This document shows, piece after piece, positions 54,612 to 63,020 of a stretch of 64,000 nt of DNA. Both the position numbers and the translations under genes were made by a program. Source of the stretch: Paludibacter sp. (GTDB lineage Bacteria; Bacteroidota; Bacteroidia; Bacteroidales; Paludibacteraceae). Location: contig JAQTUE010000014.1 of the NCBI GenBank assembly GCA_028710415.1, forward strand, positions 1 to 64,000, given 5' to 3'. Under the pieces are notes generated by a model. That model saw nothing but the letters and a program-made list of their open reading frames with translations, did no database searches and was not told the DNA's origin. Within the stretch, counting starts at the first letter, position 1. Each line of letters starts with the position of its first letter.

Positions 54612-56390
54612 ATGGAAAATAAAGGTTGGTATTTGAGAATGTTAGATTGGCGAGAGGAGCATATTAAGCAACGTCATTTCATTCTTATTTTAAGTTTTTT
54701 AGTCGGTATTTTTGCGGCTATCGCAGCCTATATTCTAAAGTCCTCCATTCACTTCATTCAATCGGTCTTAACGGAAAGTTTTAGCCGGTACCATGTCAAC
54801 TTCTGGTACCTTGTTTTTCCTGCCATTGGGATATTAATTTCCTACTTATTCGTACGTTATCTGGTCAAGGATGATATCAGCCATGGTGTGACCCGGATAC
54901 TATATGCTATCTCTCAACGAAAAAGCATTCTCAAGTTACATAATGTCTGGACATCAATAGTGGGTAGTTCTATTACCATTGGTTTTGGTGGTTCGGTAGG
55001 AGCGGAAGCTCCCATAGTATTAACCGGTTCTGCCATTGGATCCAACCTTGGTAATTTCTTTAAGATGGATCAGAAAACCCTCATGCTGTTGGTGGGTTGT
55101 GGTGCTTCAGGCGCTATTGGTGGAATTTTTAAAGCTCCTATTGCAGGCCTTGTTTTTACCCTGGAGGTCTTGATGCTGGATATGACCCTTACTGCTATAG
55201 TTCCATTACTTATATCCTCAGTAACTGCAACTTCCCTGTCCTATTTCTTCTCGGGAAGTGCCTTTACGTTTCAATTTAGCCGGTACGAACCATTTGCAAT
55301 CGATAGAATCCCGTATTTGATTCTGTTGGGAGTCATTTGCGGGTTAGTATCCCTGTATTTCACCCGGGGGATGAACTGGATTGAAGGACTGTTCAGGAAG
55401 ATGAAGAACCCCTATACAAAATTAATTGTTGGAGGAATGGTTTTGAGCTTGTTGATTTTTATATTTCCTCCACTGTATGGTGAAGGATATGACACTGTTG
55501 TTGCCCTTTTAAATGGCCATTCGGCGTCGGTTTTGAATCAAAGTTTCTTTTTGGGGCTAGGCCACAGCCCTTGGATTATTATCGTTTACCTGGGTTTAAT
55601 TATTATTTTTAAAATATTTGCTTCTGCTTCAACCACTGCTGCCGGTGGAGTAGGAGGGATCTTTGCACCAACCTTATTTATCGGCTGCCTGACGGGTTTT
55701 GTGGTTGCAAAATTATTAAATGAATTCGGGTTCCATATTCCAATAGAAAACTTTGCCCTGGCAGGTATGTCAGGACTTATGTCCGGGGTTATGCATGCCC
55801 CATTGACAGGTATTTTCCTGATAGCCGAACTTACCGGAGGCTATAACTTGTTTATGACCCTCATGATTGTATCTACAGTATCCTACCTGACTATCATTTT
55901 ATTTGAACCTCACAGCCTGTATGCCATGCGGTTGGCTCAAAAAGGCGAATTGCTCACCCACCATAAGGATAAAGCAATCCTTACGATGCTTAAAATGGAG
56001 AACTTTATTGAGACCGACTTTACCAAACTAAACCCTGAAATGGATCTGGGTGAATTAGTGAAAATAATATCCAAGTCGAAAAGAAATTTATTCCCGGTTG
56101 TAAATCATGCCACTCATGTCCTCGTAGGGGTTGTTTTAGTCGACGAAGTCCGGAATATTATGTTCCGTCCTGATTTATATGGTCGGTTTAAGGTAAAGAA
56201 ATTAATGACTGCACCACCTGCTTTATTAACTCCAACCATGCCCATGGAAAGAGTCATGGACGTTTTTGAAGACACCGGTTCCTGGTATTTGCCGGTAGTG
56301 GATGATGATAAAGTCTATCTGGGTTTTGTGTCTAAATCTAAGATATTTAATTCCTATCGAAAAGTATTGGTACATTTCTCGGATGAATAG
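54612..56390 (+). CDS. ClC-family chloride channel/transporter with CBS pair
   Basis: A 592-residue membrane protein. The ClC core spans ~20-440 with many hydrophobic helices and the selectivity motifs GFGGSVGAEAP (gating Glu at 132, in the place of GREGP), GGVGGIFAPTLFIG and GLMSGVMHAPLTGI. Two CBS domains follow at ~455-520 (FIETDFTKLNPEMDLGELVK) and ~530-590 (LMTAPPALLTPTMPM ... WYLPVVDDDKVYLGFVSKSKI in outline), a common bacterial and eukaryotic layout that allows nucleotide control. Whether it is a channel or a chloride/proton antiporter cannot be told from this. Confidence 0.93.
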   Translation: MENKGWYLRMLDWREEHIKQRHFILILSFLVGIFAAIAAYILKSSIHFIQSVLTESFSRYHVNFWYLVFPAIGILISYLFVRYLVKDDISHGVTRILYAISQRKSILKLHNVWTSIVGSSITIGFGGSVGAEAPIVLTGSAIGSNLGNFFKMDQKTLMLLVGCGASGAIGGIFKAPIAGLVFTLEVLMLDMTLTAIVPLLISSVTATSLSYFFSGSAFTFQFSRYEPFAIDRIPYLILLGVICGLVSLYFTRGMNWIEGLFRKMKNPYTKLIVGGMVLSLLIFIFPPLYGEGYDTVVALLNGHSASVLNQSFFLGLGHSPWIIIVYLGLIIIFKIFASASTTAAGGVGGIFAPTLFIGCLTGFVVAKLLNEFGFHIPIENFALAGMSGLMSGVMHAPLTGIFLIAELTGGYNLFMTLMIVSTVSYLTIILFEPHSLYAMRLAQKGELLTHHKDKAILTMLKMENFIETDFTKLNPEMDLGELVKIISKSKRNLFPVVNHATHVLVGVVLVDEVRNIMFRPDLYGRFKVKKLMTAPPALLTPTMPMERVMDVFEDTGSWYLPVVDDDKVYLGFVSKSKIFNSYRKVLVHFSDE

Positions 56391-56467
56391 ATTCATTTAC
56401 CATTTAATCATTTACTATTTACCATTTGAGTGTATAGTCAATGGATTCGTAGATCGCTAACTTTTAA

Positions 56468-56559
56468 AACACCAAACCTTTCAAACCATTCAAACATCAA
56501 ACCTTTCAAACATCAAACCTTTCAAACATCAAACCTTTCAAACATCAAACTCTTCAAAC
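56468..56559. repeat. 16-bp tandem array upstream of xseB
   Basis: Units of ATCAAACCTTTCAAAC, about four full copies plus partial ones, built from two related 8-mers (TCAAACCT and TTCAAACA). It ends about ten bases before the xseB start codon and so lies in the ribosome-binding region. A looser ATTTACC-type repeat precedes it at 56391-56428. Confidence 0.85.
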
Positions 56560-56568
56560 ATATATCTT

Positions 56569-56769
56569 ATGTCGAAACTCAAACTTACCTATACAGAAGC
56601 AATCACAGAGCTTGAAAATATATTGGCAGAACTTGAATCTAACCAGGAAGTGAATATGGATGTGATTTCCGAGAAGGTGAAACGTTCAGCCTTCCTGATG
56701 GATTTCTGTAAAAAGCAATTACATGATCTGGACGAAGAACTGGAAAAGATAATCGAACATCTGGATTGA
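56569..56769 (+). CDS. xseB: Exodeoxyribonuclease VII small subunit
   Basis: A 66-residue protein, normal for XseB. The pattern LTYTEAITELENILAELESN followed by a second helix ending FCKKQLHDLDEELEKII is the two-helix fold that coats the large subunit XseA. XseA is not in this window, so the two are encoded apart or XseA lies beyond its edges. The ATG at 56569 follows the 16-bp array at only ten bases, with no Shine-Dalgarno sequence. Confidence 0.88.
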   Translation: MSKLKLTYTEAITELENILAELESNQEVNMDVISEKVKRSAFLMDFCKKQLHDLDEELEKIIEHLD

Positions 56770-56829
56770 TTTTTTATTCTTGGTAAACTGTATTTTAAAG
56801 GAATATAACTATCTGATTAATTAATTATT

Positions 56830-58479
56830 ATGAAAAAGCAAATCACATTTTTCATTCTTTTGTTTCTTGCAACGACATTTATAGGTTATTCTCAGTCGAA
56901 AACCAGGATTGAAATCAAGAATAACTGGTATTACCTGAATGGTGAAAAGTATTTCATTAAGGCTATCGGATATGAGATTGGCGCCCGCCCGGGTCAACAC
57001 CCTTATGAAGGTAAGCGGGTTGATGATCTGGATTTAATGAAGTTTGACCTGAAAGTAATCAAGGAAGCCGGATACAACGCCATCAGGACCTGGAGCCAGT
57101 TCACGGAACCTCAGTTGAAATTGGTACAGAATTCAGGGCTGAAGCTAATCATGGGCATAGATGTAAGTCCTGATAAAGATTATGGTGACCCGGCTTTCAG
57201 AAAGGCTTGTAACGAATCGCTTAAGAAGGTCACAGACTATTCCAAAAAATACGATTGTATCATTACCTACCTGATCTTAAATGAGCCGCAGACCGACCAT
57301 GTGTATAAAGTCTCAGGGAAAGCTTTTGTATCGCTTATGAAGCACCTGACGGAGTGCATACATACCAATCATCCCGGGATACCTGTCACCATTTCGGCTA
57401 ATGCCATGATTAGCGATTATATCGACATGAATATTTTTGATGTCTATGGGTATAATTGCTATGACCACACCGAAGCACAAACAGCTACCATGGGTTTCAA
57501 GGACTTTATTCAAGGACTTACTGAATTAAACGGATTAAAAAAACCACTGATTACAACCGAGTTTGGATATTCTGTTTCTCATAACGGTTTTGGACGTTAT
57601 GGCGGAAATACCCTGACACAACAAAGTACCGGGTTGATTTCCAATTATCGTGCCCTTCTTGATGCCGGTGCAGTGGGAATGTGCCCTTTTTATTATGCCG
57701 ATGGCTGGTGGAAAGGTGGTGATGCATACTACCACAATAGCGAACAACCGGAAGAATGGTTCGGTTTCTGGGGTTACAGCGATAAAAATGATAAGTATGG
57801 CTCACCCCGTCCAGTATGGTTTGCTATGAAAAATTATATGAAAGCACTGGTAATAAGCCCCAAAAATAATACGATTTATACCACAGCTAAAATGCCATTG
57901 GAACTTTATACTGATAAAGATGTCAAACAGGTAGTCGTAAAATTACATGATAAAGTGATCTATTCCAATAACATCACTAAAGAAGGTTACTTTGCCGGTC
58001 AGATCACTGTTGATCCGAAAGGGATAGAGGATTTGGAACTTGCTTTTGAGTTCTATAACAGAGATAATAAGCTTATTAAAACGGAATCTATTCTGGTGCT
58101 GGCTTCAGCTACTGTGTTTGAGTTGCCTAAATTGTCTATTGAAGTTACTCCCGGTAGCAATTTAAATGCAGGTAAGATAGCAAGTATTAAAACCACCATA
58201 GAAACTAAGGAGAACTTCAGGATAGTGGATGACTTAAAGGTAAGTTTCAATACGCATCTTGGTTGGGAAGTAGGGCCACAGGCTACAGTTTCATTAAAGG
58301 ATCAATTGGATAAGAAAACAATAAGTTCCGAAAGTTTCTTCCATATCCCTAACGATTGTCATGTGGTGAATGCATCGGCAGGTGTTTCCGTGCAATATGG
58401 TAAGTTTGTATTTCGGATACATGATCAGAAGATTATTTTCAGGGGTGATTGGGCAAAAGAAGTTGGTCGTAAACAGTAA
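56830..58479 (+). CDS. Secreted TIM-barrel glycosidase, GH2/GH5-like
   Basis: A 549-residue exported enzyme; signal peptide 1-21 (ending IGYSQ). The catalytic barrel at ~30-340 is of the clan GH-A type: LNGEKYFIKAIGYE, GYNAIRTWSQ, LNEPQTDH with the likely acid/base Glu152, and ITTEFGYSV with the likely nucleophile Glu244. It resembles the C-terminal TIM barrel of GH2 but lacks the N-terminal jelly-roll and Ig domains of full GH2 enzymes. The last ~200 residues are beta-rich (LYTDKDVKQVVVKLHDKVIY) and may bind substrate. No lipobox or T9SS tail is seen, so it is probably periplasmic. The substrate (glucan or mannan type) is a guess. Confidence 0.8.
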   Translation: MKKQITFFILLFLATTFIGYSQSKTRIEIKNNWYYLNGEKYFIKAIGYEIGARPGQHPYEGKRVDDLDLMKFDLKVIKEAGYNAIRTWSQFTEPQLKLVQNSGLKLIMGIDVSPDKDYGDPAFRKACNESLKKVTDYSKKYDCIITYLILNEPQTDHVYKVSGKAFVSLMKHLTECIHTNHPGIPVTISANAMISDYIDMNIFDVYGYNCYDHTEAQTATMGFKDFIQGLTELNGLKKPLITTEFGYSVSHNGFGRYGGNTLTQQSTGLISNYRALLDAGAVGMCPFYYADGWWKGGDAYYHNSEQPEEWFGFWGYSDKNDKYGSPRPVWFAMKNYMKALVISPKNNTIYTTAKMPLELYTDKDVKQVVVKLHDKVIYSNNITKEGYFAGQITVDPKGIEDLELAFEFYNRDNKLIKTESILVLASATVFELPKLSIEVTPGSNLNAGKIASIKTTIETKENFRIVDDLKVSFNTHLGWEVGPQATVSLKDQLDKKTISSESFFHIPNDCHVVNASAGVSVQYGKFVFRIHDQKIIFRGDWAKEVGRKQ

Positions 58480-58564
58480 TCGTTGAAACTCTAATTCTTA
58501 CAAGTTTTAGTGACGGCTTTGAAAGTTAGTAAGTACAGGTTTTGTAATCGAAGCTGTCACTGAT

Positions 58565-58641
58565 AACCAATCAACCAATTAACCAACGGAACGAAGTGAC
58601 GTCCCGTTTACGGGATCAACTCAATCAACCAATCAACCAAT
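58565..58641. repeat. 8-bp array (AACCAATY) overlapping the end of the B3/B4 gene
   Basis: AACCAATC, AACCAATT and AACCAA units at 58565-58586, an insert of about 38 bases with a small CCCGT/ACGGG hairpin, then AATCAACC units to 58641. The last units form the final codons and the stop of the minus-strand B3/B4 gene. Confidence 0.85.
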
Positions 58642-59292
58642 CCAGCTTACATCAAATTCTCCTAAATCAGCATATCTCAGCAGTAAATCATGGGCATGGT
58701 TTACTGCTTCTTCAAGCCCTTTTTTACCACTATATCCATTGATTATCATTTGCAGTTTAGTGGTTTCTTCAGATATTTTCGTTCGCTCATGATCACTGGT
58801 CGGCGTGCCAATACCACCTGCTGCATCACGGTAAAGCGGTAACCCTTCTACGTTGAGTATCCCACGGCCTATGGCTTCAAACATATCCTGGTCAGTTCCA
58901 ACTCCCAGTTCAATATCTCCCTGTATTTTGTCTATGTCAAATCCTCCGATTGAAAATCCACTACGTATAGATACCACATTGATAATATCGACCAACGTGC
59001 TAACTTTATAAATAGGGATACCCCTGACAATCCTCCGGCACAATGCTTCAGCTGATGGACGGTACCTGTTCGGGTCTTTGCCAAGTGTTTTATAGGCTTT
59101 TCGAGTAGCACCTATCTCAGGGCGTTTATTGATTTCTTCCAGGGAATAGGTCGAAGCGATCCGTTCAACTTCAGCCTCCATCTCATCCCAAAGTTCATTG
59201 GATGTTTCAGGGTTCCTGACTTCACAACTGATCACTGCCAGTTTTAAATCCGGACAAGCATGCTGAATACTCTCTGAAATTGTTATCTTCAT
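58633..59292 (-). CDS. B3/B4 tRNA-binding-domain protein
   Basis: A 219-residue stand-alone B3/B4 domain, the module that forms the editing site of the phenylalanyl-tRNA synthetase beta chain. Seen: KLAVISCEVRN, RPEIGATRKAYKTLGKDPNRYRPSAEALCRRI, VDIINVVSIRSGFSIGGFD and AAGGIGTPTSDHERTKI. Free-standing members are thought to clear mischarged tRNA or act on amino acids; the exact role is not settled. The C-terminal residues Ile-Gly and the TGA stop are encoded by the 8-bp array (ATTGGTTGA on the coding strand). Confidence 0.85.
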   Translation of the reverse strand: MKITISESIQHACPDLKLAVISCEVRNPETSNELWDEMEAEVERIASTYSLEEINKRPEIGATRKAYKTLGKDPNRYRPSAEALCRRIVRGIPIYKVSTLVDIINVVSIRSGFSIGGFDIDKIQGDIELGVGTDQDMFEAIGRGILNVEGLPLYRDAAGGIGTPTSDHERTKISEETTKLQMIINGYSGKKGLEEAVNHAHDLLLRYADLGEFDVSWIG

Positions 59293-59336
59293 TTTCGAAC
59301 AGATATTGATGAACCCCTAAACTAAAAAACTTCTTT

Positions 59337-59490
59337 ACCAATCTACCAATTAACCAATTAACCAATCAACCACTCAACCAATTAACCACTCAACTTAATC
59401 AACCAATCAACCAATTAACCAATTAACCAATTAACCAATTAACCAATCAACCAATCAACCGATTAACCAATTAACCAATCAACCAATCAC
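59337..59490. repeat. 8-bp array of about 18 units (AACCAATY)
   Basis: The longest array in the window: AACCAATT and AACCAATC alternate with a few variants (AACCACTC, AACCGATT). It fills most of the gap between the B3/B4 gene start (59292) and the YfiH-family gene end, and its last units encode the final residues and stop of the latter. Confidence 0.92.
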
Positions 59491-60258
59491 CATAATTCCG
59501 CTCAGCATTCTTCCTGATTTTATCCCAAGCCTGCGGGCAGAGAAGAACCGTTCATTTTCAGAATAAGTACACATTCCGGCGATCTCAATGTGTTGGTTTA
59601 AAACACCCGCTTTCAGAAGTGATTGTTGATTTGCTTTCCACAGATCCAGGTAGTACGTTTGGTTCTGGATAGTTACAATCCCTCCAAGATCAAATCCAAC
59701 AGTTTCAAAATTGGTTACTACTTCTTTTCCTACTTCATAAACATTTGCAGAAATGGATGGACCAATCACTACCCGGATATCCACCGGATTGCAATTGAAT
59801 TTGTCTGTTAAGGTTTGAATGGTCTTTCCGGCTATCTGTGCACAGGTTCCACGCCAGCCGGCATGGGCAACAGCAACTACTTTTTGTACCGGGTCGTAGA
59901 ATTGCAGCGGTACACAATCGGCCGTGGTGACTCCAATGCATACATGTGGTGTTTGTGTATACAGTGCATCAATTCCGTGTAAGGCAGTGGATTTTTCTTC
60001 TGATGTCAGTTGAAAGAAGTTGTCGTTAATTTCCCTGATCCCGGTTCCGTGTGTTTGGTAGGGAATTATTAACTTATCATGCTTTATCCCTAGCTGGTCG
60101 CACAGAATCTCTTGGTTCCTGTTGACATGCTCCGGGTTATCCCCAGAGAACGGACTCATATTCAGGGATGCATAATTGCCCATGCTTGCACCACCTTCCC
60201 GGTCGGTGCAAAAATGGGCAATTTCTTTATATTTCTCCAGTAATTTGTATGTTATCAT
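59479..60258 (-). CDS. pgeF: YfiH/LACC1-family multi-copper-like purine nucleoside phosphorylase
   Basis: A 259-residue cytosolic protein of the family first called polyphenol oxidase, then shown to be purine nucleoside phosphorylase/adenosine deaminase, and in E. coli a peptidoglycan-editing factor (PgeF). The zinc-ligand triad is present: His70 (YQTHGTGIRE), Cys115 (TTADCVPLQ) and His132 (AHAGWRGTC). VVIGPSISANVYEVG and FFSARRLGIKSGRMLSGI complete the signature. The last codons ATT GGT TGA are part of the 8-bp array, as in the B3/B4 gene. Confidence 0.9.
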   Translation of the reverse strand: MITYKLLEKYKEIAHFCTDREGGASMGNYASLNMSPFSGDNPEHVNRNQEILCDQLGIKHDKLIIPYQTHGTGIREINDNFFQLTSEEKSTALHGIDALYTQTPHVCIGVTTADCVPLQFYDPVQKVVAVAHAGWRGTCAQIAGKTIQTLTDKFNCNPVDIRVVIGPSISANVYEVGKEVVTNFETVGFDLGGIVTIQNQTYYLDLWKANQQSLLKAGVLNQHIEIAGMCTYSENERFFSARRLGIKSGRMLSGIMVIG

Positions 60259-60333
60259 GATCTCTGATACAAACTAACAACAATCGGCACGTTGGAATAC
60301 AAATGAATGTGTTGGCTATAATTGAATAGGTGT

Positions 60334-60390
60334 TCAAACCTCAAACCTCAAACCTCAAACTCTCAACTACCTACTACCTACTACCTACTA
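60334..60390. repeat. Two adjacent 7-bp arrays, TCAAACC and CTACCTA
   Basis: Four units of TCAAACC or TCAAACT (60334-60361), a short joint, then three and a half units of CTACCTA (60367-60390). The second array ends two bases before the obgE stop codon. It lies between obgE and pgeF, both on the minus strand. Confidence 0.88.
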
Positions 60391-60392
60391 TT

Positions 60393-61526
60393 TTATAACT
60401 CATCCCACCCGATGCCTTTGTATTTGCTTAAATCATCTTCCTCGTCTTCCTCTTCCTCTTCTTCAATTTCTTCTTCCGGTTCGTGGTAAGCCACTTCCAT
60501 AGGACGGTGAGTGATTTCAACTACCTTGTTCGATTCCTTGTTGATTTCAGTCCAGATAAGATCCTTTAATTCCGGGATGCCCATTCCGCTGATCGATGAG
60601 ATGAATACAGTCTGTATATCAGCAGGAACTAATTTCTTTACTTCAACCATTAATTCATCATCCAGCATATCGCATTTGGTGATAGCTAAGATCCGTTGTT
60701 TGTCTACCAGTTCCGGATTGTATTGTTTCAGTTCGTTCAGCAGGATATTATATTCCGCCTGAATGTCATTGCAATCGGCAGGAATCATAAACAGCAAGAT
60801 CGAATTTCGTTCAATGTGGCGTAAGAAACGTAACCCGAGTCCGCGTCCTTCAGCTGCCCCTTCAATGATTCCGGGAATATCAGCCATCACAAACGACTTG
60901 TTGTTGCGGTAAGCCACAATGCCCAGATTTGGAACCAAGGTAGTAAACGGATAATCGGCTATTTCAGGTTTTGCTGCCGATACTACCGACAGCAAAGTTG
61001 ACTTGCCGGCATTTGGGAAACCTACCAACCCGACATCCGCAAGGACTTTCAATTGCAGGACTACTGTTTTCTCAATCGAAGCTTCTCCCGGTTGTGCAAA
61101 GCGGGGTGTTTGATTGGTTGACGAACGGAAGTGCCAGTTTCCCTGACCTCCACGACCCCCATTGACCAATATCACTTCTTCGCCATCTTCTTTGATGTCG
61201 CACAGGAATTCTCCGGTCTCGGCATCATACACTACGGTGCCACATGGCACCTCTATGGTCTTGTCATCGCCCTCTTTCCCAAAACTACGGCTTAAACCGC
61301 CACTCTCACCATCACCCGCATGAATATGCCGTGCATATTTCAGGTGGATCAGTGTCCAGTGGTTCTTGCTGCCACGTAAGATGATATGACCGCCACGTCC
61401 GCCATCTCCGCCATCAGGACCACCTTTCATGGTTAGTTTGTCGCGGTATAAATGTTTAGATCCCGGTCCACCCTTACCTGAACGGCAAAAGATTTTTACG
61501 TAATCTACAAAGTTTGAACTTGCCAT
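60393..61526 (-). CDS. obgE: GTPase Obg/CgtA
   Basis: A 377-residue ribosome-associated GTPase needed for late 50S assembly. The glycine-rich Obg fold fills 1-158 ([24 protein letters not shown]). The G domain has G1 GFPNAGKST (169-177), G3 DIPGII and G4 TKCD. The C-terminal tail is highly acidic ([15 protein letters not shown]) and ends [10 protein letters not shown]; there is no OCT domain, as in other Bacteroidota. It is downstream of adk, separated by a terminator-like hairpin. Confidence 0.95.
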   Translation of the reverse strand: MASSNFVDYVKIFCRSGKGGPGSKHLYRDKLTMKGGPDGGDGGRGGHIILRGSKNHWTLIHLKYARHIHAGDGESGGLSRSFGKEGDDKTIEVPCGTVVYDAETGEFLCDIKEDGEEVILVNGGRGGQGNWHFRSSTNQTPRFAQPGEASIEKTVVLQLKVLADVGLVGFPNAGKSTLLSVVSAAKPEIADYPFTTLVPNLGIVAYRNNKSFVMADIPGIIEGAAEGRGLGLRFLRHIERNSILLFMIPADCNDIQAEYNILLNELKQYNPELVDKQRILAITKCDMLDDELMVEVKKLVPADIQTVFISSISGMGIPELKDLIWTEINKESNKVVEITHRPMEVAYHEPEEEIEEEEEEDEEDDLSKYKGIGWDEL

Positions 61527-61554
61527 ATTGTTTATTTAATTTATGAGATAACAA

Positions 61555-61583
61555 AACACATCGGCTTTTAGTTCCGATGTGTT
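61555..61583 (-). terminator. Terminator after adk
   Basis: AACACATCGG and CCGATGTGTT pair perfectly around nine bases. On the minus strand it follows the adk stop (61613) and leads into TTTTGTT. It lies just upstream of obgE, which would then need its own promoter or read-through. Confidence 0.75.
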
Positions 61584-61612
61584 GTTAAGGGAAATGAATT
61601 TTGAAAGCTGTT

Positions 61613-62188
61613 TTATCGTTTTGAATCGATAGCTGCGGAAATGCGTCCGAATATTTCGTCGATAGTACCCATGCCATTGATGGCAGCATATTTGTTTTTA
61701 TTTTTGTAGAAGTCGCTTACGGGAGCAGTTTTGCTTTCGTATACTTCCAGTCTCTTTTTGATTGTTTCCAGGTTGTCATCGCAACGTCCTGATGTTTCAC
61801 CACGTTTCAGTAACCGGGTGATCAACTCCTCATCGTCAACCTGCATGTCGATTAGTAAAGTGGTTTCTTTATTCAGTTGAGTCATCAGGTTTTCCAGCGC
61901 CTCGGCCTGTGCCACATTACGAGGGAAGCCGTCTAAAATAATTCCTTTGCTGTTTTTTGTTTGTTCCTCAATGGCCTTAGACAGTATGTCAAAAATCATT
62001 TTGTCGGGAACCAGGTTTCCTTTTGATATAAAACTCTCAGCTTCAATACCTAACTCGCTTCGTTTCGCGATTTCTTCGCGCAATAAGTCACCCGTTGACA
62101 AATGTTTCAACGAGTACTTTTCTACAATCAAATCGCTTTGTGTTCCTTTGCCACAACCCGGGGCACCACAAATAATAATGTTCAACAT
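61613..62188 (-). CDS. adk: Adenylate kinase
   Basis: A 191-residue nucleotide kinase (2 ADP = ATP + AMP). P-loop GAPGCGKGT at 8-16, AMP-binding STGDLLREE and DGFPRNVAQAEAL, and a short LID (KRGETSGRCDDNLETIKKRLEVY). It is the short form without the zinc LID insert. It lies 69 bases downstream of hpt on the same strand. Confidence 0.95.
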   Translation of the reverse strand: MLNIIICGAPGCGKGTQSDLIVEKYSLKHLSTGDLLREEIAKRSELGIEAESFISKGNLVPDKMIFDILSKAIEEQTKNSKGIILDGFPRNVAQAEALENLMTQLNKETTLLIDMQVDDEELITRLLKRGETSGRCDDNLETIKKRLEVYESKTAPVSDFYKNKNKYAAINGMGTIDEIFGRISAAIDSKR

Positions 62189-62257
62189 TTTTTACCTTTT
62201 AATATATTAACTAAAATCAAGCCTTAAGGTACCTATTCCTCAAGGTTGATGGATGAT

Positions 62258-62797
62258 TTATTCGGAAACTACTGTGTAAATATCTTTCAAATTGCGGCCG
62301 TAGCCATCGTAATCCAACCCGTAACCAACGATAAAATCGTTTGGTATTTTCATGGCTACATAATCCACGGTGATGTCGCGTTGCAATGCATCCGGTTTCT
62401 GCAGGAATGTGGCAACCCTTATTTCATTTGCGCCTTTAGCACGAAGCGAACTTAAGATCCGTTCCATGGTGATGCCCGTGTCCACTATATCTTCAACCAC
62501 TACTACGTTGCGGCCTACAACGCTCTCATTAAGACCTATGATTTCTTTTACGGCTCCTGTGGTGTACAGGCCTTCGTACGAAGATAGCTTTATAAACGTA
62601 ATTTCACAAGGAATATTCACGTTTTTCATTAAGTCGCCTGCAAACATAAATGCTCCATTCAGGACGCATATAAATAATGGGTTTTTATCCGCTACGTCAC
62701 GGTTAATGTCGTCTGCCACTTTACGAACGGCAGCTAAAATCTCTGATTCAGGAATGGATAAAATGAATTTTTTATCTTTAATTTGAATTGTGTTCAT
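62258..62797 (-). CDS. hpt: Hypoxanthine phosphoribosyltransferase
   Basis: A 179-residue purine-salvage enzyme that joins hypoxanthine (or guanine) to PRPP. The PRPP loop VVVVEDIVDTGITM is clear. NPLFICVLNGAFMFAGDL and the base-binding VDYVAMKIPNDFIVGYGLDYDG follow the family order. Adenylate kinase follows on the same strand, which makes a small nucleotide-metabolism cluster. Confidence 0.95.
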   Translation of the reverse strand: MNTIQIKDKKFILSIPESEILAAVRKVADDINRDVADKNPLFICVLNGAFMFAGDLMKNVNIPCEITFIKLSSYEGLYTTGAVKEIIGLNESVVGRNVVVVEDIVDTGITMERILSSLRAKGANEIRVATFLQKPDALQRDITVDYVAMKIPNDFIVGYGLDYDGYGRNLKDIYTVVSE

Positions 62798-62916
62798 GAA
62801 TGATACTGGTAAATTAGGACCTGAGGGTTATCTGTGTTGTTTTTAGTTTATTCTGATTCATTGTCAGTATTTCAATGGTCAAAGAAATATTTAGCCAATA
62901 TCGATAAAAACATTTG

Positions 62917-62924
62917 CAAAAGTA
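62917..62924 (-). promoter_or_regulatory. Candidate -7 promoter element for hpt
   Basis: On the minus strand the bases read TACTTTTG, a TAnnTTTG match, about 120 bases upstream of the hpt start. No -33 box is evident. Confidence 0.4.
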
Positions 62925-62965
62925 CAAAAAAACATCCATTGCTGAAATGCTAATAATGTTAAGCA

Positions 62966-63004
62966 AAAAAAAGTCGCAATAATAAAGCTTATTGCGACTT
63001 TTTA
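62966..63004 (-). terminator. Terminator of mdh
   Basis: AAGTCGCAATAA and TTATTGCGACTT pair perfectly around six bases, with A-run and T-run on the two sides, about 17 bases past the mdh stop. Confidence 0.92.
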
Positions 63005-63020
63005 ATCAGTTTAAGGAGTA

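Noticed and set aside
59337..59490. CRISPR or attachment-site array
   Set aside because: Units are 8 bp with no spacers, and no integrase or phage gene is nearby.
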